64,000 nt of DNA from Gymnorhina tibicen (lineage: Eukaryota > Chordata > Aves > Passeriformes > Artamidae). This document shows positions 44,701 to 56,669 of the stretch, piece after piece. The position numbers were made by a program, and so were the translations under genes. Every line of letters begins with the position of its first letter. Within the stretch, counting starts at the first letter, position 1. The stretch spans positions 62,001 through 126,000 of the forward strand of contig VXAZ01000591.1 of the NCBI GenBank assembly GCA_013399875.1. The letters are read 5' to 3'. A model generated the notes under the pieces. It was not told where the DNA came from, did not search any database, and saw nothing but the letters and a program-made list of their open reading frames with translations.

Positions 44701-47220
44701 ATCTGGGGCACTGCTGAATATGAGCAGTGTGGTGGGATTAAAGAGATCTTTTCTTGAATGTGGTCTGGAGCTAAACTCGGAGAAGAAAAATACTGAAAAT
44801 CAGAATTTTCTCTCCTGTGTCGGGTGTTCACTCAGTGGTTACTAATGGTCAGATCCACTGAGGTACTGAGCGAAATATTCTGTAAATTTAATGTTGTTAA
44901 ACTGAAATATTCTGTAAATTTAATGTTGTTAAACCAAGCCTCGAGGAAAGAAAAAAAAAATGCTGCTGATTCCTGTAATCTCTTTTCTCCAGAGCCATAT
45001 TAAATTCCAATTTCCAGCCTCGCACAGGTGAGAGATTTAAACCAGTTGCAGGTGACGGATAAAAGCTGTTCCAAACTCAACTTTTGGCCCTCCAGAGCTT
45101 TGGCAAAGTGCAGTTCTTTGAGGAAACGGGGAAAAACTGGCAAGAAGGGGAGCAGGAATTTAACCTCATTCGTGGATTTTTAGACAAAATAAATGACTCC
45201 CCACGTGGGGGAAAATCCACGCCTCCACGATGGGGAGGATCCTGAATTTTAGCCTGAACGTCGGTTTGGGCTGTGGAAGGAACGACGCACGTCTCATTCC
45301 TTGTTTCCTCCTCGCACATCCTTCGTTCCAGGGGCGCTGCCCGGGGTTTTATCGTGTTCATCAGGGATTATTTTGGTGCTGAGGTCACGGCGCTGGTGTG
45401 CTCGGTGCAGTCAGACACCTCCGGTCTCCAGCCCTTTACCTCACACCTGCCGTGCCAGCACCACCCCCCGAGCGAAAGGATGTCGGGCTCTTACGAGATC
45501 TTAGATAAAGAACTCTGTAATTTCTTGTAATTAAGGCTAAATTTGGACTGCGGGTGCAGATAAAGGAAATGCTGGGTGTTTGAAAACGCCGTCGATGAGT
45601 TCAGTTTGATTATGTCAGTGTTATTCCTTGCAGACGTCTGTCAGTGCAGTGTAAAATCCATTTTCCTGGGGTGTTCTGTGCTAATAATAACACGCCGTGA
45701 GGGGAAAAGTGAAAAAACAGAGGCTTAACTCAGCGGGGAAGAAAAAAAGGTAAAACCTCCATAGCAAATAGCTTTAAATTTGCAGATATGCTGTAATTTT
45801 TTTTTGAGGGGGGGGTTTAATTTGTCAAAGTATTTACTTTCCCCTCCCCCTTTTTTATTTTTAATGTGTCTTCTTGTTTCCTAAAGAAAATTATTATTTT
45901 TTTAGGGTTTTTTTTTTTTGTTTCATCCACTTCTTCCCCCCTTGAGTTTTGAGGGGTGGCATTAAACGGTCTCCAGAGGAACACCTGGGAACGAGGGGAG
46001 CTCTTGTTGCCCTTTTTTGTAGCCGAGTTGAATTTGGGGCAGGGCCCCGTGGGGCCGTCAGGTGTTGGGTTTTTAAATACCTTCCTGCCCGTGTGTGTGC
46101 GCAGCTCTCCTGTCCCGAAGTGCTGCTTCACCAGCTCAACAGAAGCGTTTGCAATTATCCAACAGCACCTGAAAATTGCTCCCTCGGCGACAGCAGGAAG
46201 CTTCGTTTGCGTTCCGTATCTGCTGCTCGATCTGCCGCTCCTGCCAGGAAAAACAACGTCGGCAGCGCGGAGTTTTATTAAAAATCGGGAATCGGGGGCG
46301 CCGCTTCCCGCTTTTCCCTCACGCCCTGTGAGGTTCCGGCCCCCTGGAATGTGTTCCTTAGCTCGGCCGTTGTGTTCCTGGCTGCGGGCTTGAAGTGGGT
46401 TTTAGTCGCAGGTTTGGTTTTTTTTTATAGCCCAGCCCTTCCCTCTTGGATCGTCTTCCCTCCCCCAGGAAAGCTGGAGCTCCCTGTTTGCTCCTGTTTA
46501 TATAAAGTTAATCTTCCGTGTTGTGACAGCTTTCCCCCCTCGTTAATGAGAGCTCCTAATTGGGCCTAATGAAACATTTACTCATTCTTGCTAGATAATG
46601 TTATCCGCGGGCGCGCCGGAGATAAGGCGCTGGGAAGAAAATAAGCTTTGGAAAGGTCCTGGGTGAGATATGAAAGCCATTTTTTGGGCCAATATTTTCT
46701 TATTTGGTTTGAGAACGCCCTCGTGGTGCAGCTGTGTAACCAAGCCCACGGCAAACAGCATCCATTATTTATTGGCCTGCTTGGCAAACAAGGACACCTT
46801 TGACTGCGTCAAATTGGGAGGTCGGTTTACCCGGCCTCCCCCCAGCCAGAGGGTCGTTTTTTTGTACTTCTATTCCCTAAAATTTTCCGCTTGGCACGAG
46901 GGAAAGCGATAGGAACTTGGGGGAGGGCAGCAGGAGAGAGCCCGGATCCGCAGCAAACCGGTGCAAGCAGAATTGTGCCTTTTATTTGCTGTCCAGGTGC
47001 TTCAGATCCAGTTACAGCCCGGTCTCCCCACAAAGGCAGAGTTTCCTTTAGCCAGCAGCAAACACAGGATAAGGAGAGGAGTTTTGGAAATGTGGGGATG
47101 ATTCAATTCCCTCCCTTCCTGCAGAGTCAAATTGGAAATGATTAAAAGCTGCTTGAAAGACACTGAAATTTTGGGAAATCTGTGATCAAAACTGTTGGGG
47201 TGCTTGAGATATTCCAAGGG
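41800..47220. other. Unannotated stretch, probably LYPD6B intron
   Basis: No coding exon is recognised. The stretch includes a (TA)n run near 43203-43230, a two-copy 32-base tandem repeat at 44872-44935, and a locally CpG-richer area at about 46180-46640 that could be regulatory. Nothing in the sequence proves a function. Confidence 0.35.
44872..44935. repeat. Two-copy 32-bp tandem repeat
   Basis: GAAATATTCTGTAAATTTAA followed by TGTTGTTAAAC occurs twice in direct succession without visible differences. Confidence 0.92.
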
Positions 47221-47224
47221 TATA

Positions 47225-47345
47225 AATGTCCCAGGCCAGGTTGGAAAGGCTCGGAGCAAGCTGAAGGTGTGGAAGTGGAAGGGAGGTGGAACTGGATGAG
47301 CTTTAAAGTCCCTTCCAGCCCAAACCATGCTGGAATTCCCAGATA
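47225..47345 (+). mobile_element. CR1 LINE 3' fragment
   Basis: TCCCAGGCCAGGTTGGAAAG, GGAACTGGATGAGCTTTAAA and CCTTCCAGCCCAAACCATGC mark a sense CR1 terminus. Confidence 0.85.
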
Positions 47346-49285
47346 AACACAGTTTATTTGCAAGGGATCCGGGAAGGAGGGTGATGACTTGAGGCACCAG
47401 AAAGACTCTTCTCGTCTTGTTACCAGCATCACTCGAGCCAGCGTGGGTTGAGGAGCCCTCCTGGAGTCAGGAGAACTGGATCCCTGCTGGTGCAGGGACG
47501 CGAGGGAATTGGGATCAGGAACGTGCGGCCCTGGAAATCGCGGCCTGCTTGGAATTCCAGGATTTGCATTTGTGGGGGACCTGTTTGTTCCTCGGCCTCT
47601 AACTGGGAGGCCGAGCATTCGTCTGTGCTCTCTCAGGTTCCCTTGCTGCTGATTTGTGCTTCTGTTTTGGGCAGGAGTCCTGGGGAAAGTTGGGATATCT
47701 CCGGAGTGGGGAATGTCCACTCGTGTGGTGCCTCCTGGCACTGGGTGGACCACTGGGTGGTCCCGCCCAGGTCGTTGCCTGAGCAATGGTTTTCCTGGAG
47801 GAAACTCATCTCAGGGATGGACTGAGCAGCCTCGTTCCTTCCCTTTTTGTCTTTCATTTGTCTTTCGTGGCACTGGAATATCCCGGGAAGGAGGGAATCC
47901 CAATTTCTGCAGTGCCCTGGCCCTCAGTGAGAGCCACGTTGTGTAGTTCAAGTGCTTCTTTGGATATTTCGTTATAAAAACCTGATTTTTTTACCTTAAT
48001 TGAACGCTAATTCATTTCTTCAAAACAGGATTTTGATGATCTGTTGCTGCTTGTTCTCCACAGATTCTTCTGCCTAAACCTTCCGTAGATCCTGGGCTGC
48101 AGCCAGAAGAAATCCTATGGAAAACAGTGTTGGAAGTCCACAGGGAGCAGAGGTAAGCTGTGACCTCAGAATATCTCCTGCAATCCATCCATAAAGCCAG
48201 GGTTTAATAAACAGATCATAAGCAGGAGGGCGAAATTCACGGTAAAATTCACAATTCCAGAAATTCTGTTGTTTGCTTGGTGGGCAAAGGAGAATGAAAA
48301 AAACCAAACCAATCCAAAAGCTCAGGGAAAAGAGGGAAATTCCTTGATTTCTCCGTCGTGGCGAGGAGCACCACTTTCAGCCTGGGCAGGGTGTGCCTGG
48401 AAATTTGGAGGCGATGCCTTTGGCTCTGGTTTGGCAGGAGCCTCCACTCCAGCTTGTTTGTCCTGCTGGTTATTTGCATGGGAGGAGTGAGGCTGGTGGT
48501 GCTTTTTAATATCTGAGCCGGGCTCCAGGGTCACCAGGATTCGCCACAATTCCCTGTGCTTGTGTGGAGGCGTGGAAATCTAAATATCAAGTGGAGCAAA
48601 ACGTTCAGTTCTTCTCTCTAAAGCCTTGGCACAGCACCCAGGGGGGCCTAAATGAATGTATTTTTGGGTAATTTGTCCCTCTGAACTTTCCACCCTGCCC
48701 TTCTCCAAAACCTCCGTGCCATCCCCAGGCAGCTTCCTTAGCATTCCCTCGGGATGCGCTTGAAAAACAAATAAATTGAGTTTACACTTGGAATTTTTAA
48801 TGCTGTGACAGTGCAAAGTGCACTTAAAATTTAGATGATGATGAGGCTTATCTGAAGTTAAATTTGTTTATCTCGGGCGAGGGCTTGGTTGTTGGTGTTA
48901 AAACTGAGATTTCTCTGCATTTTGCTTCCTTGGTGCTGTTTATTCCGGGCTCGAGCCGGATCTGAAGGACCTCAGTTTCCCCGCTGGTTTTTAGGAGTCC
49001 TTTCAAGGAATTTTTAAGATTCCCGTTGCTCGGAAGGACAAATGGATGAAAGAAAAAACCGTGAACTTGAGGGTTTTCTTTTTTTGGAAGTTCGAGCCCT
49101 CTGTGAGGGATTCTGGCCAGCAGAAGGCACCACCAGCTCAGCTTTGTGCCGCTCAGCGGTGCCGGCTCGCCGGCATTCCCGGCTGGATTTCCAAGGTTCC
49201 AGCAGGATTTCGCAGGAAATCCGTCGTCCCGCACGCTCAGGTTTTCGGGACTCTCACCAAAAAATGCGTTCCCTTGCTTTTCCAG

Positions 49286-49440
49286 GCCTGAGGAGTCAGG
49301 GTTCCCACGAGCAGTGACGCCCAGGATGGTGTCGTTCCGTCACGCGCTGGCTGGAGCCGTTCTCCCGTTCCTCGTCCTCTCGGGAAATTGGATTTTGGCT
49401 GAGAACATCAACTTTTACAACGTGAGGCCTCCACTGGACC
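49286..49440 (+). CDS. LYPD6B: LYPD6B first coding exon (part 5'UTR)
   Basis: Acceptor CTTGCTTTTCCAG ends at 49285, leaving 40 bases of 5'UTR before ATG 49326. The exon ends CTGGACC at 49440 before donor GTAAGT, leaving one base of a split proline codon (phase 1). It encodes the signal peptide and the start of the mature protein. The acceptor implies at least one upstream non-coding exon. Confidence 0.88.
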
Positions 49441-52400
49441 GTAAGTAGGCGTTTTTGTGGAATTCTGGCCTTTTCTGTATGGAATTCTGGCGTAAGGTTT
49501 TAATCACTTGCCGCATCCTTCCGGTCCTTCGTGTTTCAGGTGTTTGTCTCCTGTTTGTCCCCACAGAAACTTTAGGATAAATATTCTGCTTCTCACCCCG
49601 CAGCCCTTTATCCCTGATATTTGACAAGTTGGCTGAATGGAAATAAATCGTCTGCACTGCTAAATTAAAGAGTGCACGAGGACTTTGACATTTTAAGGCC
49701 TTTTCTTGGATTTTTTTTCTGTCTCCCTGCAGAGGAAATGATGCAGTGGCTTGCCTGTAAATAATCCAGAACAGGTGGTTTTGGTCTTTTATCTTGTCGG
49801 GGGTTTTGTAAGGGGGAGGAATAGGTGTTGCTGGGTGCAATTAATTCAGTCTGAAGGTAATTAAAAACCTCGTGGGACCTGTGAAGCCAGTTGGCACTAA
49901 TGGCATCATATTTTCTTCTGCCTCTTATCTGGCATCACCGGCGTTCCATCCCTTCATTTGCATTACCTGCGTCGTGAAAACAGCCAGGGTATAATAGCTG
50001 GATATAATACGTGCCCCTCATGAACCCTGCACCTTCAAATAATTCATTTCCTTCATGGAAATAAGGTTTGCAAGGATCCCTTTGTGTAAAGGATCCAGCT
50101 TCTCCTTCCAAGTGGGAGATCAGGCTCTGGAGCTGCTGGGGAAATGCAGTTTTTCCATCCAAGGAGAACGTAGATTTGTGTTTGCTGTGCAAACCTCCAC
50201 GAGGAGGGAGATGAGCTCTTCCCCCTTTCCTGCTTTTCCCACCACTACTTCAATTTTGGACCATGGGAGGGAAAACATGAGGATGTATTTCAAGTTCAGG
50301 CCTAGAGGAGGAAAAAATAAAAAAAGCTTTCTGCAAAACTTGTTTTATTTGTCCGACAGCGAAAAGATGTAAATAGATGTAATTTAATTCTGTAAGTGCA
50401 AGCATTATTTTGAATATTTTAATTTTTTCTCTCGATATTTGCCTACTGACTTTATTTTAATGCTTCCCAAGCCACTCCGTTCCCGAACAGCTTCAAGTGC
50501 TTCACGTGTGACAACGCCGTGGACAACTACAACTGCAACAGATGGGCTGAAGACAGGTGGTGTCCTGAAAGTGAGTGAGGCTGGGCTGAGGAGATCCTTT
50601 ACGATGTTTAAACTCGGCTTCTCCCCTGACTCACCCCCACCCCTTGTAGAAGTCTGGCTGATTCATGGGATTGGTGTGCCAGCACGGTGGTGCCCTCAGT
50701 TTTCTGGCTTGAGTCAAATCATTTTTGCTGATGTGACAATTTTGGCCATTCCAGAGCGTAAAGCAGCAGGGAAAAATTATTCACCTCTGTCTCTCTCGGT
50801 TTTATATAATATATAACAATAAAATATTAATGTACAAACAGATTTCAGAGTAATAGATCGATATTAATTAACTATATGTGTTTCTCTGTGTGTATTTATA
50901 ATGATGTCCTTCCCAAAAGTTAATTTTAAAGATGCTGTTTAAAAAAACCTGAAGAATTTAAAACTGAAATTAAAACAGCTTCAAACCCGAAGAATTCCCT
51001 CGGTAGCTTTGTTCCCTTTCCTTTGGATACCATCCCAAAATTCAGTGGTTCCTTGTGAGCAGCAGGACCTGCCTGACTGGGAATCACACCTGTGTGAGAG
51101 GAGGATAAAACACAGAAAAGAATGGAAATATTTCCTCATTTTTCTTCCCGGTGACATTCCCAGCAGTGGTGGGAAAGGGGAAGAAGCAAAGCAGAGGAAT
51201 GAGGAAACAAACATGAAACCGAGCGGGAACGTGCTGCCAAAAAGAACTGAAAATGAATGTGTAGAATATGGTGCTAATTAGTGATTTAAATAAAGGCAGG
51301 CTTTTGGGAGGTTTGAAGGGTCAGTTCAGGTTTCACACTAATTAATTTCTTGCCGAACGCTCTTTTGATGAAGTTGCGAATTGTTTTGTGCAGCCGTTTT
51401 TCCGGGAATACTTTCCTTTGCCGTGCCTAGTTTTTTGAAGCCCCGTTCCAAAAGGCTTAAATTTACGGGAACAAAACACCCTAAATTTTCTGTTGCAGGC
51501 ACGCGGTACTGCCTGACAGTTCACCTCTTCACGGCCCACGGGGAGAGCACCTCGGTCACCAAGAAGTGTGCCACCGGCGAGGAATGTCACCTGGTGGGGT
51601 GCCACCGCCACGGGGACAGCGGGCACACGGTGAGCCCTGCTCCTGCCCTGCTCCTGCCCTGCTCCTGCCCTGCTCCTGGAGTAGGGGCAGCCCCTGGGGC
51701 CGGAGCTGCGCGTTCCAGGACTCGTTTTTCCTGCTGAGCTCCGGAGGATGTGCCAAGAGCCGCTCTGCAGCGGGGAACAATCAAATTTCCTGCAGGAGAA
51801 GCAGGGCCAAGCCCTCCTTGCCTTGCTCCTGCTGGGTGGGACAGGGTGACAGTGACTGGCAGAGGAACTCCTGGGCTTTTTGGGGGTGTTCCCAGGGCAT
51901 GGACCTCGGGATTTGAGCTCTCGGGGAGGTTATGCAAGACTCTGTTTGCCATAGGCTTAAGCGAGGCACAGCTGAGGTTTTGTTCCATGGGAAAAAACCC
52001 GAACTGGTGCCTCCTCCCGGGCTGGGGATGATGGGGGAAGGTTTAATCTGAATAATCAAGCACAGCCCACCAGAGTTTTGTTTCCTGCTGTAAAATGTTA
52101 TCCTCTAATTCCTAAACAGGAATATGGGAAGAGTAGGTCTGTTGTTTTGAACATGAACAATTTCAGACTCCAAAAACGAAGCAGGCAGCATCCATGTTAA
52201 ATATCAGAGCATCTCTGTGTTTTCCGAAGCAAATCCCAGGGATTCCAAGAGGTTTTGAGGGAATAAAATGCCTCTGCACCCTGCCCTCTATAATTTCCAT
52301 AGAATTATAAAATCCCAGCCTGGTTTGGGTCAGAAGGGACCTTAAAGCTCTTCTTGTTCCAATCCCCAGCCATGGGCAGGGATTTTACCTTTAAGAAGTT

Positions 52401-53161
52401 GTTGTGCCTTTGGATTAGATAAAAATTGGCATTGTATTCATTTATTCTCTGGGCTTTTCTAGTAAGGAGGTCAAGTAAAGAGAATTGGGTTTGGATTCCC
52501 TCCTGGCAATCGGCTGTGTCAGTGCTTTGGTGGCCCTAGAAACTGCAAAATAAAGTGGATTCAGCACGCGGAGCTGCACCGACCTCAAAACCTTGGGGGG
52601 AGATCTGAGTGGGAGCAAAGTTTTTAGAGTCAGGATTTTTCAGCGTAAAACAGCCGAAACCTTCAGGGTTCCAGGGCAGGTTTTTGGTTCGTGTGTTGGA
52701 AGGGGAAGCTCTGATTTCTGCAGTGTCGGTGTGGCTGTGTGACATCCCACCCCAGCCTGGGGACACCCCACGGGGTGAGTTACTCCAAGAAAACTCTGCT
52801 CCTGATTTGGAGATTTGATTCATGGGTGTATTTGATTCTAGGATGATTTTTTTAGCTTTATCTGCCCCACCTGCTGCCCCGGGCCGGGCTGCTGCTGAGT
52901 CTGTGTAGCTCAATTTTGTGGCATTAAATGCACATTTCTCTCTTAAAGCTGCCCTGAGTCGATCACCCCTGAGTGAATTCCCCTTTTCTCCACCAGGAAT
53001 GTGTTTCCTGCTGCGAAGGCATGATCTGCAACGTGGAGATCCCCACCAACGCCACCAACGCGGTGTTCGCCGTCCTGCAGGCCCGCAGGACGTCCGGGGG
53101 CAGCCGGGGCGTGCCCGGCGTGGCACTGCTGGTGGCAGCGGTGGCAGTGGCACTGTCCTGA
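49326..53161 (+). CDS. LYPD6B: LYPD6B, GPI-anchored Ly6/uPAR-domain protein (four coding exons)
   Basis: Joining 49326-49440, 50472-50570, 51499-51629 and 52997-53161 gives 510 bases: 169 residues and a stop. All junctions are GT-AG and in phase. Residues 1-25 form a signal peptide (hydrophobic core AVLPFLVL, likely cut after WILA). Then come [20 protein letters not shown] and a Ly6/uPAR three-finger domain at about 47-127 with twelve cysteines, ending CCEGMIC then N. N133-A-T is a glycosylation sequon. The C-terminus (about 148-169) has a small-residue region, SGGS, followed by a hydrophobic Ala/Val tail, as in a GPI-attachment signal. The [20 protein letters not shown] and [10 protein letters not shown] segments identify LYPD6B rather than its paralogue LYPD6. 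Family members sit on the outer cell surface, and LYPD6B is reported to modulate nicotinic acetylcholine receptors. The ATG at 49326 aligns with the expected signal peptide start, although the frame is open upstream to 49146. Confidence 0.95.
50472..50570 (+). CDS. LYPD6B: LYPD6B second coding exon
   Basis: 99 bases between an AAG acceptor (50471) and donor GTGAGT. It completes the split proline codon and encodes [12 protein letters not shown] through RWCPE, with four domain cysteines. The first base of a serine codon is left at the 3' end. The acceptor tract (TTTTAATGCTTCCCAAG) is weaker than the others, but the protein match fixes it. Confidence 0.93.
51499..51629 (+). CDS. LYPD6B: LYPD6B third coding exon
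   Basis: 131 bases after acceptor TTTCTGTTGCAG and before donor GTGAGC. It encodes [10 protein letters not shown] through HGDSGHT, with four cysteines (the middle fingers of the Ly6 fold), and ends in phase 0. Confidence 0.94.
52296..52385 (-). mobile_element. CR1 LINE 3' terminal fragment in LYPD6B intron
   Basis: ATAGAATTATAAAATCCCAG, TGGTTTGGGTCAGAAGGGAC and CCAGCCATGGGCAGGGA are an antisense CR1 end lying in the last intron. Confidence 0.85.
52997..53161 (+). CDS. LYPD6B: LYPD6B last coding exon
   Basis: Starts after acceptor TTTCTCCACCAG and encodes [14 protein letters not shown], the N-A-T sequon and the hydrophobic tail, stopping at TGA 53159-53161. The distal half (SGGSRGVPG and the Ala/Val tail) is much more GC-rich than the surrounding DNA and should be the least conserved part of the protein. 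Confidence 0.94.
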   Translation, partial: ECVSCCEGMICNVEIPTNATNAVFAVLQARRTSGGSRGVPGVALLVAAVAVALS

Positions 53162-54370
53162 CGTGGCACCCTCCCACAGAGCTGCTGGCACAGTCCCTGG
53201 GCCGGGAACCCCCAGGGTCTCCGAGGAGAAGTCACCGATGCTCCTCAGCATCGGCAAATTTAAGGGCGCGGTGGAGCGGCGCGTCCTGAACTCCCTCGGA
53301 TCTTTTAGTGGGAATCCTTCCCCGTCAGTATTGAAAACAAACCCCACAGCTCTGGATGGGGCAGTGGGGTTTTAATTCCCTGTTTCAATGCCCTGTTTTC
53401 TGAGGAAAATGCACGTTTTCTTGGCGTGCTTTTGGTTTTTTTGGGACAGAACTGTGACAATCCCGACCAAAAGGAGCTTCGGATGGGCCACGTGGCAAGG
53501 TGGAAACTGGATTTCAGCCTTTAATTTCCATAAAAGACACGGAGTTTCTTGGCTTATCAAGGTGTGTTTGAGCTTATCTGGATTTCATAGAGAACAAATA
53601 TTTTTTTTTTTTTTTTCCTGCTTGATCAGAGCTCTCATTTCTCCCGGCAATAATTCTTCCTGTAAAATGCCTCATCCTCCCTTTTTAAAGCAGTGGGAAA
53701 CGTAGAGTTCCTAAAAATCCTGTTGGAGCACCTAGAGCGGAATTCCTGATCCTCCAGCCCGAAGGGATTATTTCCTTGCAGTCGAGTCTCACCTCAGGAT
53801 ATCACAGAAGTATAATTTTTGTGATATTGGGGCGTCACAACTTTGAAATCACAGCTATGGCCAAGCAGCTTCACGATCCTAAAAATTCCAAGTGGGCACC
53901 TGGAATAAAAAAGGAGGGAATTCCGCTGTGTTCTCTGTTGGTTTGCACAGGTTTGTCCCAGGAATGTTATCGTTCTGATGGATATTTTTCAGGAAGGATG
54001 GATCACTAAAACTGACTCAAAAAGGAGATTTGGAACCGTTCCCTGAAAAATTTGAGTTACGACAAATTTGGGGTCTTTTCCATCAATATTGTCTTAATTG
54101 TTTGCTATTTTATGTCGCTAATTAGATTTAGTTGTAAAAAAAGGTTTTGAAATATTTCCGGGCTTGTTGACATTCCAAAATTGCCTCCACAATATTCTCA
54201 GGATGTGAGAAGGTGTCTGGATTCGGTCTGTGGTTTCTGGATGGACGCAGCCACGAAACTTGGATGGAAAAGCTTTTTCCTTGCCGAAGGAAAATGGTTC
54301 TTGACGTGTGAGGCAAGGTTTTCCAAGCTCTGCATCCTCATGGCCACGGCTGTGCCATCCAGCAGGGCTG
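53162..54370 (+). other. LYPD6B: Probable LYPD6B 3'UTR and downstream sequence
   Basis: Non-coding after the stop. A candidate AATAAA lies near 53905 (in GGAATAAAAAAGG), and later hexamers exist near 56459. Which one is used cannot be decided from sequence, so the 3'UTR end is not fixed. Confidence 0.4.
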
Positions 54371-54374
54371 GAAT

Positions 54375-54775
54375 TCTGCCCTGGAGCCAGTCTGGGAGAG
54401 CTGGGAATGTTCCCCTGGAGAGGAGAAGGCTCCAGGGAGAGCTCAGAGCCCTTTCCAGGGCCTAAAGGGGCTCCAGGAGAGCTGGAGAGGGACTGGGGAC
54501 AAGGGCTGGAGGGACAGGACACAGGGAATGGCTTCCCACTGCCAGAGGGCAGGGATGGGTGGGATATGGGGAAGGAATTCCTGGCTGGGAAGGTGGGGAG
54601 GGGCTGGGATGGAATTCCCAGAGATTCCCAGGGGCTGTGGCTGCCCCTGGATCCCTGGAAATGTCCAAGGCCAGGCTGGACCACCCTGGGACAGTGGAAG
54701 GTGTCCCTGGATGAACTCTGTGGGCTTTAAAGTCCTTCCCAACCCAAACCATTCCACAATTCTCCGATGATCCCA
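54375..54775 (+). mobile_element. CR1 LINE 3' fragment, longer copy
   Basis: About 400 bases in sense orientation: GGAGAGGAGAAGGCTCCAGG, GGGAATGGCTTCCCACTGCC, GGCTGTGGCTGCCCCTGG, TGTCCAAGGCCAGGCTGGAC and the terminus CCCAACCCAAACCATTCC. Confidence 0.92.
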
Positions 54776-55849
54776 GATCCAACATCATCCTTCTGCTCCT
54801 TGAAGGATTTTTCCGTACGAAAGCATTTTTTTCCAGTGGGAAAACCATTCCAGGTTGCTCTCTGCTCCGTGGGGAATTCCTGAATCAGGTGAAAGTCATT
54901 TCCCACCTTTTTGGGCCATTGGATTTGTCCCGGTTCTGCCTCTAAGCACGAATTCCTCCCAAATCCGATTTCTGGGAGTAATCATTGCAATCCCAGCGAG
55001 GCCTCCGAGTGCCCCGGGGTCTTACAGGAGTTGCTGGCAATAATTTACAATAATCTGAGTGCTGGGGGGGTTTCATATTGGAAATGCCTTTCCAGAGCTT
55101 TTGGGAGTGGCAGGGAGGCCCTAAAAAACTGAGGGGCAGAGGGAATAGGCTGCAACAACAACAAAAAGGACATTTTAGGAGGGAAAACCTGGGGGGTTTT
55201 GCCTTGGTTGAGTGGGGTTTTTTTTTCCTCCCCTCACTGGAAAGCGAGGAAATCTTTAAAATGAGGATTTTAAACCTCATAAAACGTCTCTGCTTTTGGG
55301 AAGGATTTATTTGGGATAAACCCCAGTAAATCCACGGGAGATCCAAGGATGCGGCGTGGGCACGGGGAAAGGATTTGGTGCTGGATTTCGGTTTTTAAAA
55401 GAAGAGAGTTCCCGGAGCGGGGAGTATTCCGGATGAGTTGTGATGGCCGGGATGCATCGATTCCTTTGTTGTTGCAAAGTTTGGGATTGGTTTTAACGGG
55501 GAATGGAACGTGCAAAGGCTGTCAGTGCAGTGCACGAACACTCGGCAGAAAAAATATGGAATTTAAGAGGGAATATCAATTTTTTTCCCTTTTGCTTCAT
55601 CTTTTTTTTTTTTTTTATGGAAAACCCTGCTTGGATTTGATGTTAAACGCTGGTTTTGTAGGGAAAAAGAAAGATTCCTGAGAGGGGAGCAAAGAGGATT
55701 AAAATTCACCGTATTTTTGGCAGGATTAATGGCCGTACGGAAATCCGACCTTAATTTGTGGCAGAATTTTTATGTGGAATGTTTTCAGGTATCAGCTGAG
55801 TTTTCTCTTCAGATCTCGCTTTAAAAAGTATTATTTGAGTTGATAAAAC

Positions 55850-56165
55850 TGCTTTTCTGTCATGTCTTTATCTCAGTTTGGGTCCACAGATGTTATAATT
55901 TAAATATATTCAACTTTTCATTTGATAAAACCAATTTTCAATGATGTTTTATCTCAATTTGGGTTCACAGATGTTATAATTTAAATATGTTCAACTTCCA
56001 TTTGATAAAACCGATTTTCAGTGATCTCTTTATCTCAGTTTTGGTCCACTGATCATATAATTTAAATATATTCAACTTTTCATTTGATAAAACCCATTTT
56101 TAGTGACGTTTTATCTCAGTTTGGGTCCACAGATGTTATAATTTAAATATATTCAACTTTTCCTT
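55850..56165. repeat. 81-bp AT-rich tandem repeat, four units
   Basis: TTTATCTCAGTTTGGGTCC-like strings begin at 55867, 55948, 56029 and 56110, exactly 81 bases apart. Each is followed by GATGTTATAATTTAAATAT (or a variant) and CATTTGATAAAACC. Units differ by a few substitutions. Confidence 0.95.
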
Positions 56166-56279
56166 GCCTAAATCCACCCCAGAACTTTGGGAATGATGTT
56201 TCTCTAAATCCATGCATTTTTAAACCTGAAAATAATTCATAAATAATGGCAAACCCATCCATTTGTGCATTAAATGTAT

Positions 56280-56310
56280 TTTTTATGATATATATATATA
56301 TATGTGTATA
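56280..56310. repeat. (AT)n microsatellite
   Basis: Short alternating ATATATAT run. Confidence 0.8.
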
Positions 56311-56669
56311 ATATGATTTTTATTCACGTTGCACTGGACAGTCTATAGAAAGTTTATTTTTAAAGCTTAAATCCTGATAAATTCCTCATTATTCAGTGTT
56401 TGGATGTTTTCTTACTGCTGTGTAGCTGGTTGAAATCTTCTCCAGAAATGGCACTTTTAATAAAAATATTCCAATATTTGCTGGTGGAGAACGTTTGTGG
56501 TGACAAATATCGCTCGGTAAAATCTTAATTTAAATTAAATTCTGCCCCGGCTTTAGCATAATTTAAATTTCGTCTTCTTTGGCTTATCCCAGCAATGTTT
56601 TTGGGAATATTTACCCTCCCTTTTCGAGGGTAATTTATCCTGATGGGGACTCGCTGCGCCCAGACACAT

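Larger units (their letters stand above)
7535..49285 (+). other. LYPD6B: Probable 5' intron(s) of LYPD6B
   Basis: If the CpG island supplies the first exon, this 42 kb interval is intronic. It contains no recognisable protein-coding exon. It does hold CR1 fragments, minisatellites, a GT-rich array, a segmental duplication and assembly gaps, listed separately. Additional small non-coding 5' exons could be present and cannot be recognised without transcript data. Confidence 0.4.

Noticed and set aside
45273..45530. 85-codon open frame in CpG-richer sequence
   Set aside because: No homologue recognised and no clear splice sites. Composition alone is not enough.
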